Part shown: piece after piece, positions 33,716-41,990 of the stretch
How positions within the stretch are numbered: position 1 is the stretch's first letter
Layout: each line of letters starts with the position of its first letter
Origin: CAZPQV01 sp964588705
Lineage (GTDB): Bacteria > Bacteroidota > Bacteroidia > Flavobacteriales > Weeksellaceae
Direction: 5' to 3'
Assembly: GCA_964588705.1 (NCBI GenBank)
Contig: CAZPQV010000003.1
Location: 1-64,000, forward strand
DNA length: 64,000 bases
The notes under the pieces: model-generated
Database searches by the model: none
What the model was told of the DNA's origin: nothing
What the model saw: only the letters and a program-made list of their open reading frames with translations
Translations under genes and position numbers: made by a program

Positions 33716-34243
33716 TTGAAAAATACACTTGTACTTTTCGCCCATCCTTATCTGGAACACTCGAAATCAAACCGGGAGTTAATCAACTTCTATGTGCGGC
33801 ATCAGCACTACGATTTTCGAGATTTGTATGAGGAATATCCGGATTTTCACATTCCTGCATTCCGCGAACGGAAACGAATTGGCAATTACGACCGCATTAT
33901 TTTTCATTTCCCTTTGATTTGGTTCGGGATTCCGCCTTTATTAAAACTTTGGATGGATGAAGTTTTTGATGTGAAATGGCAGAAGGAAGACATCAATAAT
34001 CCAATGGAAGGACAGGAAGCTATCATTTTGGTTACCACCAACTTCCGCGAGCAGCATTTTACAAAAGAAGGTCAGTTTGGTCATACGATGGATGAACTTC
34101 TGTCAGGGCTTTTTATAGCACTCAATCAGAATAATATTACAATTACCGACGTGCTGTACATCTACAATGTCGATGGACTCAGCAAAAAGGAAATCATTAA
34201 TTATAAACAGAATTTCCAAAAAATTCTAAAAGAAAACGAATAA
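33716..34243 (+). CDS. KefF-like NAD(P)H oxidoreductase (flavodoxin fold)
   Basis: 175 residues. Flavodoxin-like quinone reductase family: LVLFAHPYLEHSKSNRELI, FHFPLIWFGIPPLLKLWMDEV, and the FTKEGQFGHTMDELL region. The start is TTG, 3 residues before the conserved LVLFAHP. In proteobacteria KefF activates the KefC potassium antiporter; here the stop overlaps the start of a KefC-like gene by one base (TAATG), supporting the same partnership. Confidence 0.92.
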   Translation: MKNTLVLFAHPYLEHSKSNRELINFYVRHQHYDFRDLYEEYPDFHIPAFRERKRIGNYDRIIFHFPLIWFGIPPLLKLWMDEVFDVKWQKEDINNPMEGQEAIILVTTNFREQHFTKEGQFGHTMDELLSGLFIALNQNNITITDVLYIYNVDGLSKKEIINYKQNFQKILKENE

Positions 34244-36108
34244 TGGAAGGCAGTTTCGCAACAACGATACTTATTTTTCTTGGTGCTGCCATCATTATGG
34301 CACCACTGGTGAAACGGCTGGGACTGAGTTCAGTAATCGGATATATTCTTGGAGGTATTATCATTGGGCCTTTCGTTCTGAAACTTACCGGCCACGAAAC
34401 CGACGACATTATGCATACTACAGAATTTGGTGTGGTAATGCTTTTATTTCTGGTCGGCCTCGAACTGGAGCCAAGAAAGTTTTGGGCAATGCGGAAGAAA
34501 ATCATTGGTTTGGGATTAAGCCAAATGCTCCTCACCATTGCGATCCTCTTCCCTATTTTCTATTATTCGGGTTGGCGGCCAAACCAGGGATTGGCGGTGG
34601 CGATATGTTTTGCCATGTCTTCAACGGCGATTGTATTGCAGTTTCTTCAGGAAAAAAATCTGTTCAGAACTTCTGCAGGTGAAGCATCTTTTGCCACACT
34701 TCTTTTTCAGGATATTGCAGTAATCCCAATTCTCGCAATTCTCCCTCTTATTGCCGGTTACAATCCGCCGGAAGAGGAAACGGCGGTTACACTTCTCATT
34801 CAGGAATTGCCAAAATGGTTGCAGCCTTTTTCAGTATTATTTGGAGTTGCAGCGCTGATACTTTTAGGAAGGTTCGTATTTGTTCCGTTCCTGAGATATG
34901 TTTCGAAGTCGAACATGAGTGAGTTGCTCACAGCTTCTTCCCTGTTCCTGGTTTTAGGCGTTTCGGAGCTTATGATTGCTGTTGGGCTTTCTCCTGCACT
35001 TGGTGCATTTATCGCCGGTGTAATGTTGGCCAACAGTGAGTTCAGGCATGAACTGGAAGCACAGGTTGATCCTTTCAAAGGTCTTCTTCTCGCTGTGTTT
35101 TTTGTAAGCGTTGGCGCGACAATTAATTTCAATGTTATTGAAAGAGACCCACTGTTTATTTTCAGTACGGTAGCAGTGGTTCTGATCGTAAAATTCCTTG
35201 TGCTTTTTGCAATCGGTAAATTTTTCAAACTTTTTAATGAACAGAATTTCCTTTACGCATTTGCACTATCACAAGTTGGTGAATTTGCTTTTGTTTTAAT
35301 TAATTATTCTTCAAAATTATATTTAATAGACCGCGAGCTCAATGCGCAAATGATGGCAGTTACTGCAATTACGATGTGCGTAACGCCTCTATTACTTTTA
35401 TTTAATTCGAATTTTATTACGCCGAGATATGTTCGGAAAGACTCTGAGGATGATGAGTTGAAAATTCCTGATAATGTTGAACAGCAGAATGTAATCATTG
35501 TTGGTTTCGGGCATTTTGGAAGTACCGTCGGCAGACTTCTAAGAGCCAATAAAATCAGTGCGACGGTTTTGGATCACGATTCGGACAGGGTGCGACTTTT
35601 AAGAAGCTACGGGTTTAAAGTTTATTATGGTGACGCGACGAGACTGCAGGTTTTACGGACTGCCGGCGCCGACAACGCCAAAATTCTTGTGCTATGCCTT
35701 GACAGTTCAGAAGACAATATGTTTATCGCAGAACTGGTGCGAAAGCACTTTCCTCAAATAAAGGTTTTTGTCCGGGCGAAAAATCGTCTTGATGCTTATT
35801 CTTTCCTCAATAACGGGATTGATAAAATTTACCGTGAAACTTTGGGAACGGCTGTGGATATGGCAATTGATGTTCTTCAGGAAACCGGAATGAGAAAATA
35901 TTCTGCCCGAAGAATGGGTAAACGATTTGAAATGATCGACAAAACTTCTGTAAGAAAACTCGCACAGGAACTTCTGAAAGACGAGATGACTTTCACCGTG
36001 AGAGAAGAAATGCAACGCGAAGCCGAAATGCTTGCAATGGACAGCTTATCCCTTGAAAACCAGGAATATCTTGCAGAAAATGATGATGAAAATTCAGATA
36101 AAGCTTAA
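34243..36108 (+). CDS. KefC-like monovalent cation:proton antiporter (CPA2) with TrkA-N domain
   Basis: 621 residues. Twelve or so transmembrane helices (about 1-385) of the CPA2 exchanger fold, including GYILGGIIIGPF, EFGVVMLLFLVGLELEP, FAMSSTAIVLQFL and SPALGAFIAGVMLANSEFRHELE. A cytosolic Rossmann domain follows (NVIIVGFGHFGSTVGRLL near 410). Family members exchange K+ or Na+ for H+ and protect against electrophiles or regulate pH. KefC in Escherichia coli is gated by glutathione; the ligand here is unknown. Coupled to the KefF-like gene. Confidence 0.93.
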   Translation: MEGSFATTILIFLGAAIIMAPLVKRLGLSSVIGYILGGIIIGPFVLKLTGHETDDIMHTTEFGVVMLLFLVGLELEPRKFWAMRKKIIGLGLSQMLLTIAILFPIFYYSGWRPNQGLAVAICFAMSSTAIVLQFLQEKNLFRTSAGEASFATLLFQDIAVIPILAILPLIAGYNPPEEETAVTLLIQELPKWLQPFSVLFGVAALILLGRFVFVPFLRYVSKSNMSELLTASSLFLVLGVSELMIAVGLSPALGAFIAGVMLANSEFRHELEAQVDPFKGLLLAVFFVSVGATINFNVIERDPLFIFSTVAVVLIVKFLVLFAIGKFFKLFNEQNFLYAFALSQVGEFAFVLINYSSKLYLIDRELNAQMMAVTAITMCVTPLLLLFNSNFITPRYVRKDSEDDELKIPDNVEQQNVIIVGFGHFGSTVGRLLRANKISATVLDHDSDRVRLLRSYGFKVYYGDATRLQVLRTAGADNAKILVLCLDSSEDNMFIAELVRKHFPQIKVFVRAKNRLDAYSFLNNGIDKIYRETLGTAVDMAIDVLQETGMRKYSARRMGKRFEMIDKTSVRKLAQELLKDEMTFTVREEMQREAEMLAMDSLSLENQEYLAENDDENSDKA

Positions 36109-36899
36109 TCTACTGAAACCGTTCCGGAGCTGCTTTCTGTTTTTGAAATAATGTTTAAAGCACCTTTTCTGTAAACTTTTATGCTTCCGCTGGAGCTTGC
36201 TGAAGCCGAAAGTTTATCCGTCACAGAAACATCCACATCGCCACTGCTTGAAGCATGAAGCTCAGCAACCTGCACCACAAGTTCTTTTGCGTCGATAGAA
36301 CCGGAGGAAGACGCCTGCATTTTCGCATTGGTCGCTTTTCCTGTAACATCCATATCTCCGGATGACGACGCCTGCGCATTGAGATTGATTGCCCAGATTC
36401 TACCTTTAAAATCACCGCTGCTTGATGCGCTGATGCTCATTTCGTTGGCCTCAAGATTACCTTCAACCGTTCCTGAACTTCCAACATTGACCGTCATTTT
36501 TTCCTGAACAAATTTATCCCTGATTTTAATTTCAGCAGAAGAATCTGCGGTAACTGAATGAAAATCTTTAGCATAAATTTTTGCGGTCACATTATTTGAA
36601 GAAATATTGAGTTTGGGACGGAATTTGATATGAATTCCATCACCATTTTTTTCAACCAAAACATCATCTAAAATATCAGCAGGAGCAGAAATCACCACAC
36701 GTTCTTCATTGGATTTAACAACCTCAGCATCAATGCCCTGAGATACTTTTATGACATCAAAATCCATTTTATATTCTCTGTCGGCAACGGGTAATTTTCC
36801 TTCTTTCTGATTAAAGAAAAACGCTGCGCCTTCACTTTTAATATTACAGGATGTTAAAAGAATTGCAGCAAATACGGCGGAAATAATTGGTGTTTTCAT
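36105..36899 (-). CDS. Head GIN domain lipoprotein (DUF2807)
   Basis: 264 residues from ATG 36899 (MKTPIISAVFAAILLTSC, a lipobox ending in Cys about residue 18). The body is a right-handed beta-helix of DUF2807: six or more rungs with SSSG turns (SASSSGDF, QASSSGDM, QASSSGSI, HASSSGDV). Function of the family is unknown, possibly surface binding. The longer ORF start (36923) lies in the -7 box, so it is rejected. It overlaps the antiporter tail by 4 nt. Confidence 0.9.
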   Translation of the reverse strand: MKTPIISAVFAAILLTSCNIKSEGAAFFFNQKEGKLPVADREYKMDFDVIKVSQGIDAEVVKSNEERVVISAPADILDDVLVEKNGDGIHIKFRPKLNISSNNVTAKIYAKDFHSVTADSSAEIKIRDKFVQEKMTVNVGSSGTVEGNLEANEMSISASSSGDFKGRIWAINLNAQASSSGDMDVTGKATNAKMQASSSGSIDAKELVVQVAELHASSSGDVDVSVTDKLSASASSSGSIKVYRKGALNIISKTESSSGTVSVD

Positions 36900-36920
36900 A
36901 GCAGTAGGATATAAATTTTT

Positions 36921-36928
36921 CAAATTTA
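36921..36928 (-). promoter_or_regulatory. -7 element of the GIN-domain gene
   Basis: Minus strand TAAATTTG, exact match, 21 nt before ATG 36899. Confidence 0.45.
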
Positions 36929-36973
36929 AAAAAAGAAAGTATCTTTATGCATTAATTTTATAACAATTAACGT

Positions 36974-39124
36974 ATGAGAAATATTACATCACTCTTTTTA
37001 ATTTCTTCATTGGCGGTGACGACTGCCTGCACAACGATGAATACAGTAACAGACAACAAAACGCCACAGGAAATTCCTGCTCCGGATGCGTCAATGAACG
37101 GAAACCCTTTCCTTACAAAAAGTACGCTTCAGTATCAGACACCGGAATTTGACAAAATCAGAAATGAGCATTTTAAACCGGCTTTTGATTACGGATTAAA
37201 GGTCCAATCTGCTGAAATTGAAAATATAATTAACAATCCGGCCGCTCCGACTTTCGAAAATACAGTTTTGGCACTTGAAACAAGCGGTGAAGTTCTGAGC
37301 AGAGCAAGAACGGTATTCTTCACATTAACCGGTGCAAACACCAATCCTGAACTGCAAAAAATAAATAAGGAATATGCTCCGATTTTCTCAGCACATTCTG
37401 ATAAAATTTATCTTAATGATAAGCTTTGGGAAAGAATTAAAGCAGTAAACACGGATGGATTAGACAGCGAAAGCAAAAAACTGGTTGAATATTACAGACA
37501 GAATTTCAGTCTTGCAGGTGCAGATATCGCTGCCGATAAAAAAGACGAACTGAAAAAAATAAACTCGGAAACGGCTACATTACAAACCAATTTCACGAAC
37601 CAACTTCTTGATGCAAGAAAAAATTCAGCATTGGTTTTTGATAATGTAAAAGATTTAGACGGACTTTCTGCTGACGATCTTGCCATTGCTGCTGCTGATG
37701 CGAAAGCTGCCGGACAAGAGGGAAAATATTTGCTGAACATCACCAATACAACTCAGCAGCCGCTTCTTCAGAAATTGAAAAACAGAGCGACAAGAGAAAA
37801 ACTCTTCAAAGCATCTTGGTACAGGGCTGAAAAAGGTGATAATGCCGATACAAGACAAACTATTGAAAGACTTGCAAACCTAAGACTTCAAAAAGCGAAA
37901 CTGTTAGGTTTCAATTCATTCTCCGATTGGAAACTTCAGGATCAGATGGCGCAAACTCCAACAAAAGCAATGGATTTGTTGCACCAGCTTGCAAAACCTG
38001 CAATTGAAACTGCAAAAAGAGAGCAAACAGAAATTCAGAATCTTATTGATGCTCAAAAAGGAGGTTTCGTAGTAGAACCTTGGGACTGGAATTTCTATGC
38101 AGAACAGGTAAGAAAAGCAAAATACGATTTGGATGAAAACGAACTGATGCCTTACTTCGAAGCAACAACCGTTCTTGAAAAAGGTGTTTTCTATGCTGCT
38201 GAAAAATTCTTCGGAGTAACGTTCAAGAAGAGAACCGATCTTCCGGTATATCACCCTGAAGTTTTGGTTTACGAAATTTTCGACAACGACGGATCGTCAA
38301 TGGCTTTATTCTATGTTGACCTGTTCTCGAGAGACAGCAAAAGAGGTGGCGCATGGATGAGTAACTTCGTTCGCCAATCGCATTTATTGGGTCAAAAACC
38401 TGTAATTACCAATGTTTTAAACAATCAAAAACCGGCAGAAGGAAATCCTGCGCTGATTACTTTTGACAATGTTATCACAATGTTCCACGAATTTGGACAT
38501 GCATCGCACGGATTATTCGCCAATCAAAAATACAGTTCACTTTCAGGAACTGCGGTTCCGAGAGACTTTGTGGAGCTTCCTTCTCAGTTGTTCGAGTTCT
38601 TCGCATTAGAACCTGCGGTATTTAAAAACTACGCTGTTCACCACAAAACCAAGCAGCCAATGCCACAATCTTTGGTAGATAAAATTAAAAAGGCAGGAAC
38701 TTTCAATCAGGGATATTCTACAACAGAATTGGTTTCTGCAGCGATGATTGATATGAGCTGGCACGCTGTAACCGACGAATCTCAGTTAAAACCGGCACTG
38801 GAGTTCGAGAAAAATGTGCTGAACAAATATGGTTTCACGCTTAATGCAGTTCCGCCAAGATACCACTCTCCTTACTTCGCGCACGTTTTCGGCGGAGGAT
38901 ATTCGGCAGGATATTACGCTTATATGTGGGCTGATGTTCTTAATGCTTCTGCTTGGGATTATATCGTAAAGAGCGGTGGAATGACAAGAGAAAACGGAGA
39001 CCGTTACAGACAATACATTCTGTCTGTAGGTAATTCTGTCGATCTGAATAAGGCATTTAAAGATTACACAGGAAACGACCCGGATATCAAGCCACTTTTA
39101 AGAAATAAAGGATTTATTAAATAA
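36974..39124 (+). CDS. M3 family peptidyl-dipeptidase (Dcp-like), lipoprotein
   Basis: 716 residues. Lipoprotein-type N-terminus (LFLISSLAVTTACTT, lipobox Cys about 19). The zinc site is FHEFGHASHGLFANQKYSSLSGT near residue 500, HExxH of family M3, with the Glu ligand further on. Dcp enzymes release C-terminal dipeptides, in the periplasm in this case. A second M3 gene follows 101 nt downstream in the same direction, beyond a terminator, and is clearly a paralogue along the whole length. Confidence 0.93.
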   Translation: MRNITSLFLISSLAVTTACTTMNTVTDNKTPQEIPAPDASMNGNPFLTKSTLQYQTPEFDKIRNEHFKPAFDYGLKVQSAEIENIINNPAAPTFENTVLALETSGEVLSRARTVFFTLTGANTNPELQKINKEYAPIFSAHSDKIYLNDKLWERIKAVNTDGLDSESKKLVEYYRQNFSLAGADIAADKKDELKKINSETATLQTNFTNQLLDARKNSALVFDNVKDLDGLSADDLAIAAADAKAAGQEGKYLLNITNTTQQPLLQKLKNRATREKLFKASWYRAEKGDNADTRQTIERLANLRLQKAKLLGFNSFSDWKLQDQMAQTPTKAMDLLHQLAKPAIETAKREQTEIQNLIDAQKGGFVVEPWDWNFYAEQVRKAKYDLDENELMPYFEATTVLEKGVFYAAEKFFGVTFKKRTDLPVYHPEVLVYEIFDNDGSSMALFYVDLFSRDSKRGGAWMSNFVRQSHLLGQKPVITNVLNNQKPAEGNPALITFDNVITMFHEFGHASHGLFANQKYSSLSGTAVPRDFVELPSQLFEFFALEPAVFKNYAVHHKTKQPMPQSLVDKIKKAGTFNQGYSTTELVSAAMIDMSWHAVTDESQLKPALEFEKNVLNKYGFTLNAVPPRYHSPYFAHVFGGGYSAGYYAYMWADVLNASAWDYIVKSGGMTRENGDRYRQYILSVGNSVDLNKAFKDYTGNDPDIKPLLRNKGFIK

Positions 39125-39142
39125 TAAAAATCTTAATTTTGC

Positions 39143-39172
39143 AACCGTCCAAATAATTTTGGACGGTTTTTT
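39143..39172 (+). terminator. Terminator between the two M3 peptidase genes
   Basis: 11-bp stem AACCGTCCAAA/TTTGGACGGTT (39143-39153 with 39158-39168), 4-nt loop, T run after it. Confidence 0.85.
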
Positions 39173-39225
39173 GTATATCAGATTGAGATTATCAAGAAGA
39201 TACCTGCTGATTATAAACGGTTTAT

Positions 39226-41355
39226 ATGAAAAAAATAGCTTTACTTTTTTTTATTTTTTCATTCATTGCACTGAGTTCACAAACCAACAATGGAGTTTAT
39301 CCGCAGGCAATCCCGCAGCCTGATAAGGAGCTCTCTGCCAATCCGTTGATTTCTGGAAGTAAATTGCCTTATGGAGCACCTGATTTTACCAAAATAAGAG
39401 ATTACCATTACAAACCTGCATTTGAATACGGACTGAAAGTTCAGAAAATTGAAATTGAAAATATCGTCAATAATCCCGATAAACCAAATTTCGAAAACAC
39501 AGTCTTAGCTCTTGAAAAGAGCGGTAAAATTCTAAAAAACGCTCAGTCTGTTTTCTTCAATATCACGGGAATTAATAATGATTACAGAATTCAACAACTG
39601 ATAGAAGAATATTCCAGAACATTTGCCAAGCACAACGATGAGATTTACATGAATCAGAAACTTTATCAGAGGATAAAACTGATAAATCCAAACGGACTGG
39701 ACTTTGAAGACCGTAAACTGATTGAATTCTACAGAAATAATTTTGCACTTGCCGGCGCTGATGTAAAAAGCAATAAAAAAGAAAGACTGAAAACCATTAA
39801 TACTGAATTGGCTTCACTTTCTTCACAGTATCAAAACAAGCTCATCCGTGCCAGAAGAAAAGCAGGAGTGGTTATTTCTAATGTTGACCTTCTTGACGGA
39901 TTAACAAAAGCTGAAATTGCTCACGCTGCCAACGATGCAAAAAATGCAAGTTTGGCCGGTAAATATCTGCTGACACTTTCCGAAACCACTCAGCAAACTT
40001 ATCTGCGAAATTTAAACAACCGAAAATTAAGAGAACAAATCTATAATGCTTCGAGATATCGTGCGGAGCAAAATGACGAAAATGATACGAGAGCAACTTT
40101 GGAGAAAATTGCAAAATTAAGACTTGAAAAAGCACGACTTCTCGGTCATAAAACTTTTGCCGACTGGAAGCTTCAGAACCAAATGATCAAATCACCTTCC
40201 AAAGCACTTTCGATTTTATCGCAAATTGCAGGTCCTGCAATGAACACTGCTGAAAAAGAGAGACAGGAACTTCAGCAAATCATAGACCGTGAAAGAAGTT
40301 TTAAGATTGAACCATGGGATTGGGCATATTATTCTGAAAAACTGCGAAAAGAAAAATTTGGCATTAATGAAGACGAACTGAAAGAATATTTCAGTCTCAA
40401 TAATGTTCTTGAAAAAGGTATTTTCTACGCGGCAAACAAATATTACGGCATCACGCTAAAACAGAGAAAAGACATTCCTGTTTATCATTCCGACGTTTCC
40501 GTTTATGAGATTTTCGACCGCGAAGGAAAATCTATTGCTTTATACTATCTCGATCTATATAATAGAAGTACCAAGGCAGAAGGTGCATGGATGAGCAACT
40601 TTGTAGAGCAGTCCCATATATATGAGCAAAAACCGGTGGTCATTAATGTTTTTAATTATCCGAAACCGATAGCCGGAAAACCAACATTATTGAGTTTGGA
40701 CGATGTAAGAAAACTTTTCCACGAATTCGGACATGCACTGCACGGATTTTTTGCAGATCAAAAATATGCTTCACTTTCCGGAACAAACACACCGAAAGAT
40801 TTTGTGGAGTTCCCTTCACAATTCAATGAATTTTTCGCTTACGAACCAGAAATCCTGAAGAATTATGCAAAAAGCTATAAAAGCGGTGCTTCCATTTCTG
40901 ATGAAAAAATAAAAACCATTAAAGAGCTTGAAAATTTCAATATCGGTTACAGAACTACAGAACTTGTGGCTGCCGCAACCCTTGATTTGAAATGGCATTC
41001 CGTTAAAAGAGAAAAGCAGATAAAGCCAACGGAAGAATTTGAAAAAGCCGCGCTCAAAAAATCCGGTTTTGGAAATTCTCAAGTTCCGTTAAGATACTAC
41101 AGTCCGTATTTTGCACATATTTGGGGCGACGGATATTCGGCAGGATATTATGCCTATATTTGGTCAGACATCCTTAGTTATTCGGCTTGGGATAAAGTTC
41201 AGAACTCAGGCGGAATTACTAAAGAGAATGGTGAACAGTTTAGAACAAAAATTCTTTCTGTTGGAAATTCAAGAGATTTAAATCAGGCGTTCAGAAGTTT
41301 TACAGGAAAAGATCCCGACATCAAACCGCTCTTGCGAAGCAAAGGTTTCAGATAA
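39226..41355 (+). CDS. M3 family peptidyl-dipeptidase, second copy
   Basis: 709 residues, signal peptide (KKIALLFFIFSFIALSSQ) but no lipobox, so probably periplasmic and soluble, unlike the first copy. HEFGHALHGFFADQKYASLSGT is the zinc site. Aligns with the first copy over most of its length (for example GYSAGYYAY near the end, NTVLALE near the start), so the pair arose by tandem duplication and has diverged. Ends with its own terminator. Confidence 0.92.
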   Translation: MKKIALLFFIFSFIALSSQTNNGVYPQAIPQPDKELSANPLISGSKLPYGAPDFTKIRDYHYKPAFEYGLKVQKIEIENIVNNPDKPNFENTVLALEKSGKILKNAQSVFFNITGINNDYRIQQLIEEYSRTFAKHNDEIYMNQKLYQRIKLINPNGLDFEDRKLIEFYRNNFALAGADVKSNKKERLKTINTELASLSSQYQNKLIRARRKAGVVISNVDLLDGLTKAEIAHAANDAKNASLAGKYLLTLSETTQQTYLRNLNNRKLREQIYNASRYRAEQNDENDTRATLEKIAKLRLEKARLLGHKTFADWKLQNQMIKSPSKALSILSQIAGPAMNTAEKERQELQQIIDRERSFKIEPWDWAYYSEKLRKEKFGINEDELKEYFSLNNVLEKGIFYAANKYYGITLKQRKDIPVYHSDVSVYEIFDREGKSIALYYLDLYNRSTKAEGAWMSNFVEQSHIYEQKPVVINVFNYPKPIAGKPTLLSLDDVRKLFHEFGHALHGFFADQKYASLSGTNTPKDFVEFPSQFNEFFAYEPEILKNYAKSYKSGASISDEKIKTIKELENFNIGYRTTELVAAATLDLKWHSVKREKQIKPTEEFEKAALKKSGFGNSQVPLRYYSPYFAHIWGDGYSAGYYAYIWSDILSYSAWDKVQNSGGITKENGEQFRTKILSVGNSRDLNQAFRSFTGKDPDIKPLLRSKGFR

Positions 41356-41360
41356 AATAA

Positions 41361-41388
41361 AAACCGTCCGAACATTCGGACGGTTTTC
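41361..41388 (+). terminator. Terminator after the second M3 peptidase gene
   Basis: 12-bp stem AAACCGTCCGAA/TTCGGACGGTTT (41361-41372 with 41375-41386) and a short T run. Same core, ACCGTCC, as the terminator of the first copy, so it was probably duplicated with the gene. Confidence 0.8.
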
Positions 41389-41445
41389 TATTCTGTGAAT
41401 AACAGTTCATTGCCGATGAACAGGTTAAATCTTTAACTTTACGGC

Positions 41446-41898
41446 ATGAATAATATTTCCAAATACAATCTCTATCTGCTGAAAAGCATTCCTATTTCAA
41501 GAATTGCAGGTGTAAAAGTTTCAAAACTGAATGATTCGGAATGTGAGACCACTGTAAAACATGGTTGGTTTAATCAAAATCCGTTTAAATCGATGTTTTG
41601 GGCAGTTCAGGGAATGGCCGCAGAATTTTCTACCGGAATCATGTGTGCTGATAAAATCAGGAAATCGGGGAAGAAAGTTTCAATGCTTGTGATACAGAAC
41701 AATGCGGAGTTTTCGAAAAAAGCAACCGGAAAAATTGTTTTCAGCTGCAGCCAGGGAAAGGAGATTGATGAGGTGATAAAACGAGCGGTAGAAACCGGCG
41801 AAGGACAAACACTGACGCTCTCTTCCGAAGGAAAAGATGAGAAAGGTGATACCGTTTCGAAATTCAATTTCGTTTGGAGTTTTAAGGTGAAAAACTAA
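41446..41898 (+). CDS. DUF4442 family protein (hot-dog fold)
   Basis: 150 residues. DUF4442 has a hot-dog thioesterase-like fold: NPFKSMFWAVQGMAAEFSTGI at the central helix, ISMLVIQNNAEFSKKATGKI-type strands (SMLVIQNNAEFSKKA) after it. Substrate unknown; catalytic residues are not obvious. The upstream sequence TAACTTTACGGC just before the ATG is one base from a -7 box placed 4 nt from the start. Confidence 0.85.
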   Translation: MNNISKYNLYLLKSIPISRIAGVKVSKLNDSECETTVKHGWFNQNPFKSMFWAVQGMAAEFSTGIMCADKIRKSGKKVSMLVIQNNAEFSKKATGKIVFSCSQGKEIDEVIKRAVETGEGQTLTLSSEGKDEKGDTVSKFNFVWSFKVKN

Positions 41899-41936
41899 TT
41901 TTATAGTTTACAAAAATTTAGAAAACAGGAAATAAA

Positions 41937-41978
41937 AATGCCACGAATGAACGAATAAATCCGTGCATTCGTGGCATT
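41937..41978. terminator. CCACGAAT hairpin element, copy 1
   Basis: 13-bp perfect inverted repeat (arms 41937-41949 and 41966-41978, core GCCACGAAT/ATTCGTGGC) with a 16-nt loop and T-rich flanks. It lies between the convergent DUF4442 and S9 peptidase genes and probably terminates both. One of three related elements (see findings). Confidence 0.7.
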
Positions 41979-41990
41979 ACCTTTTTCTTT

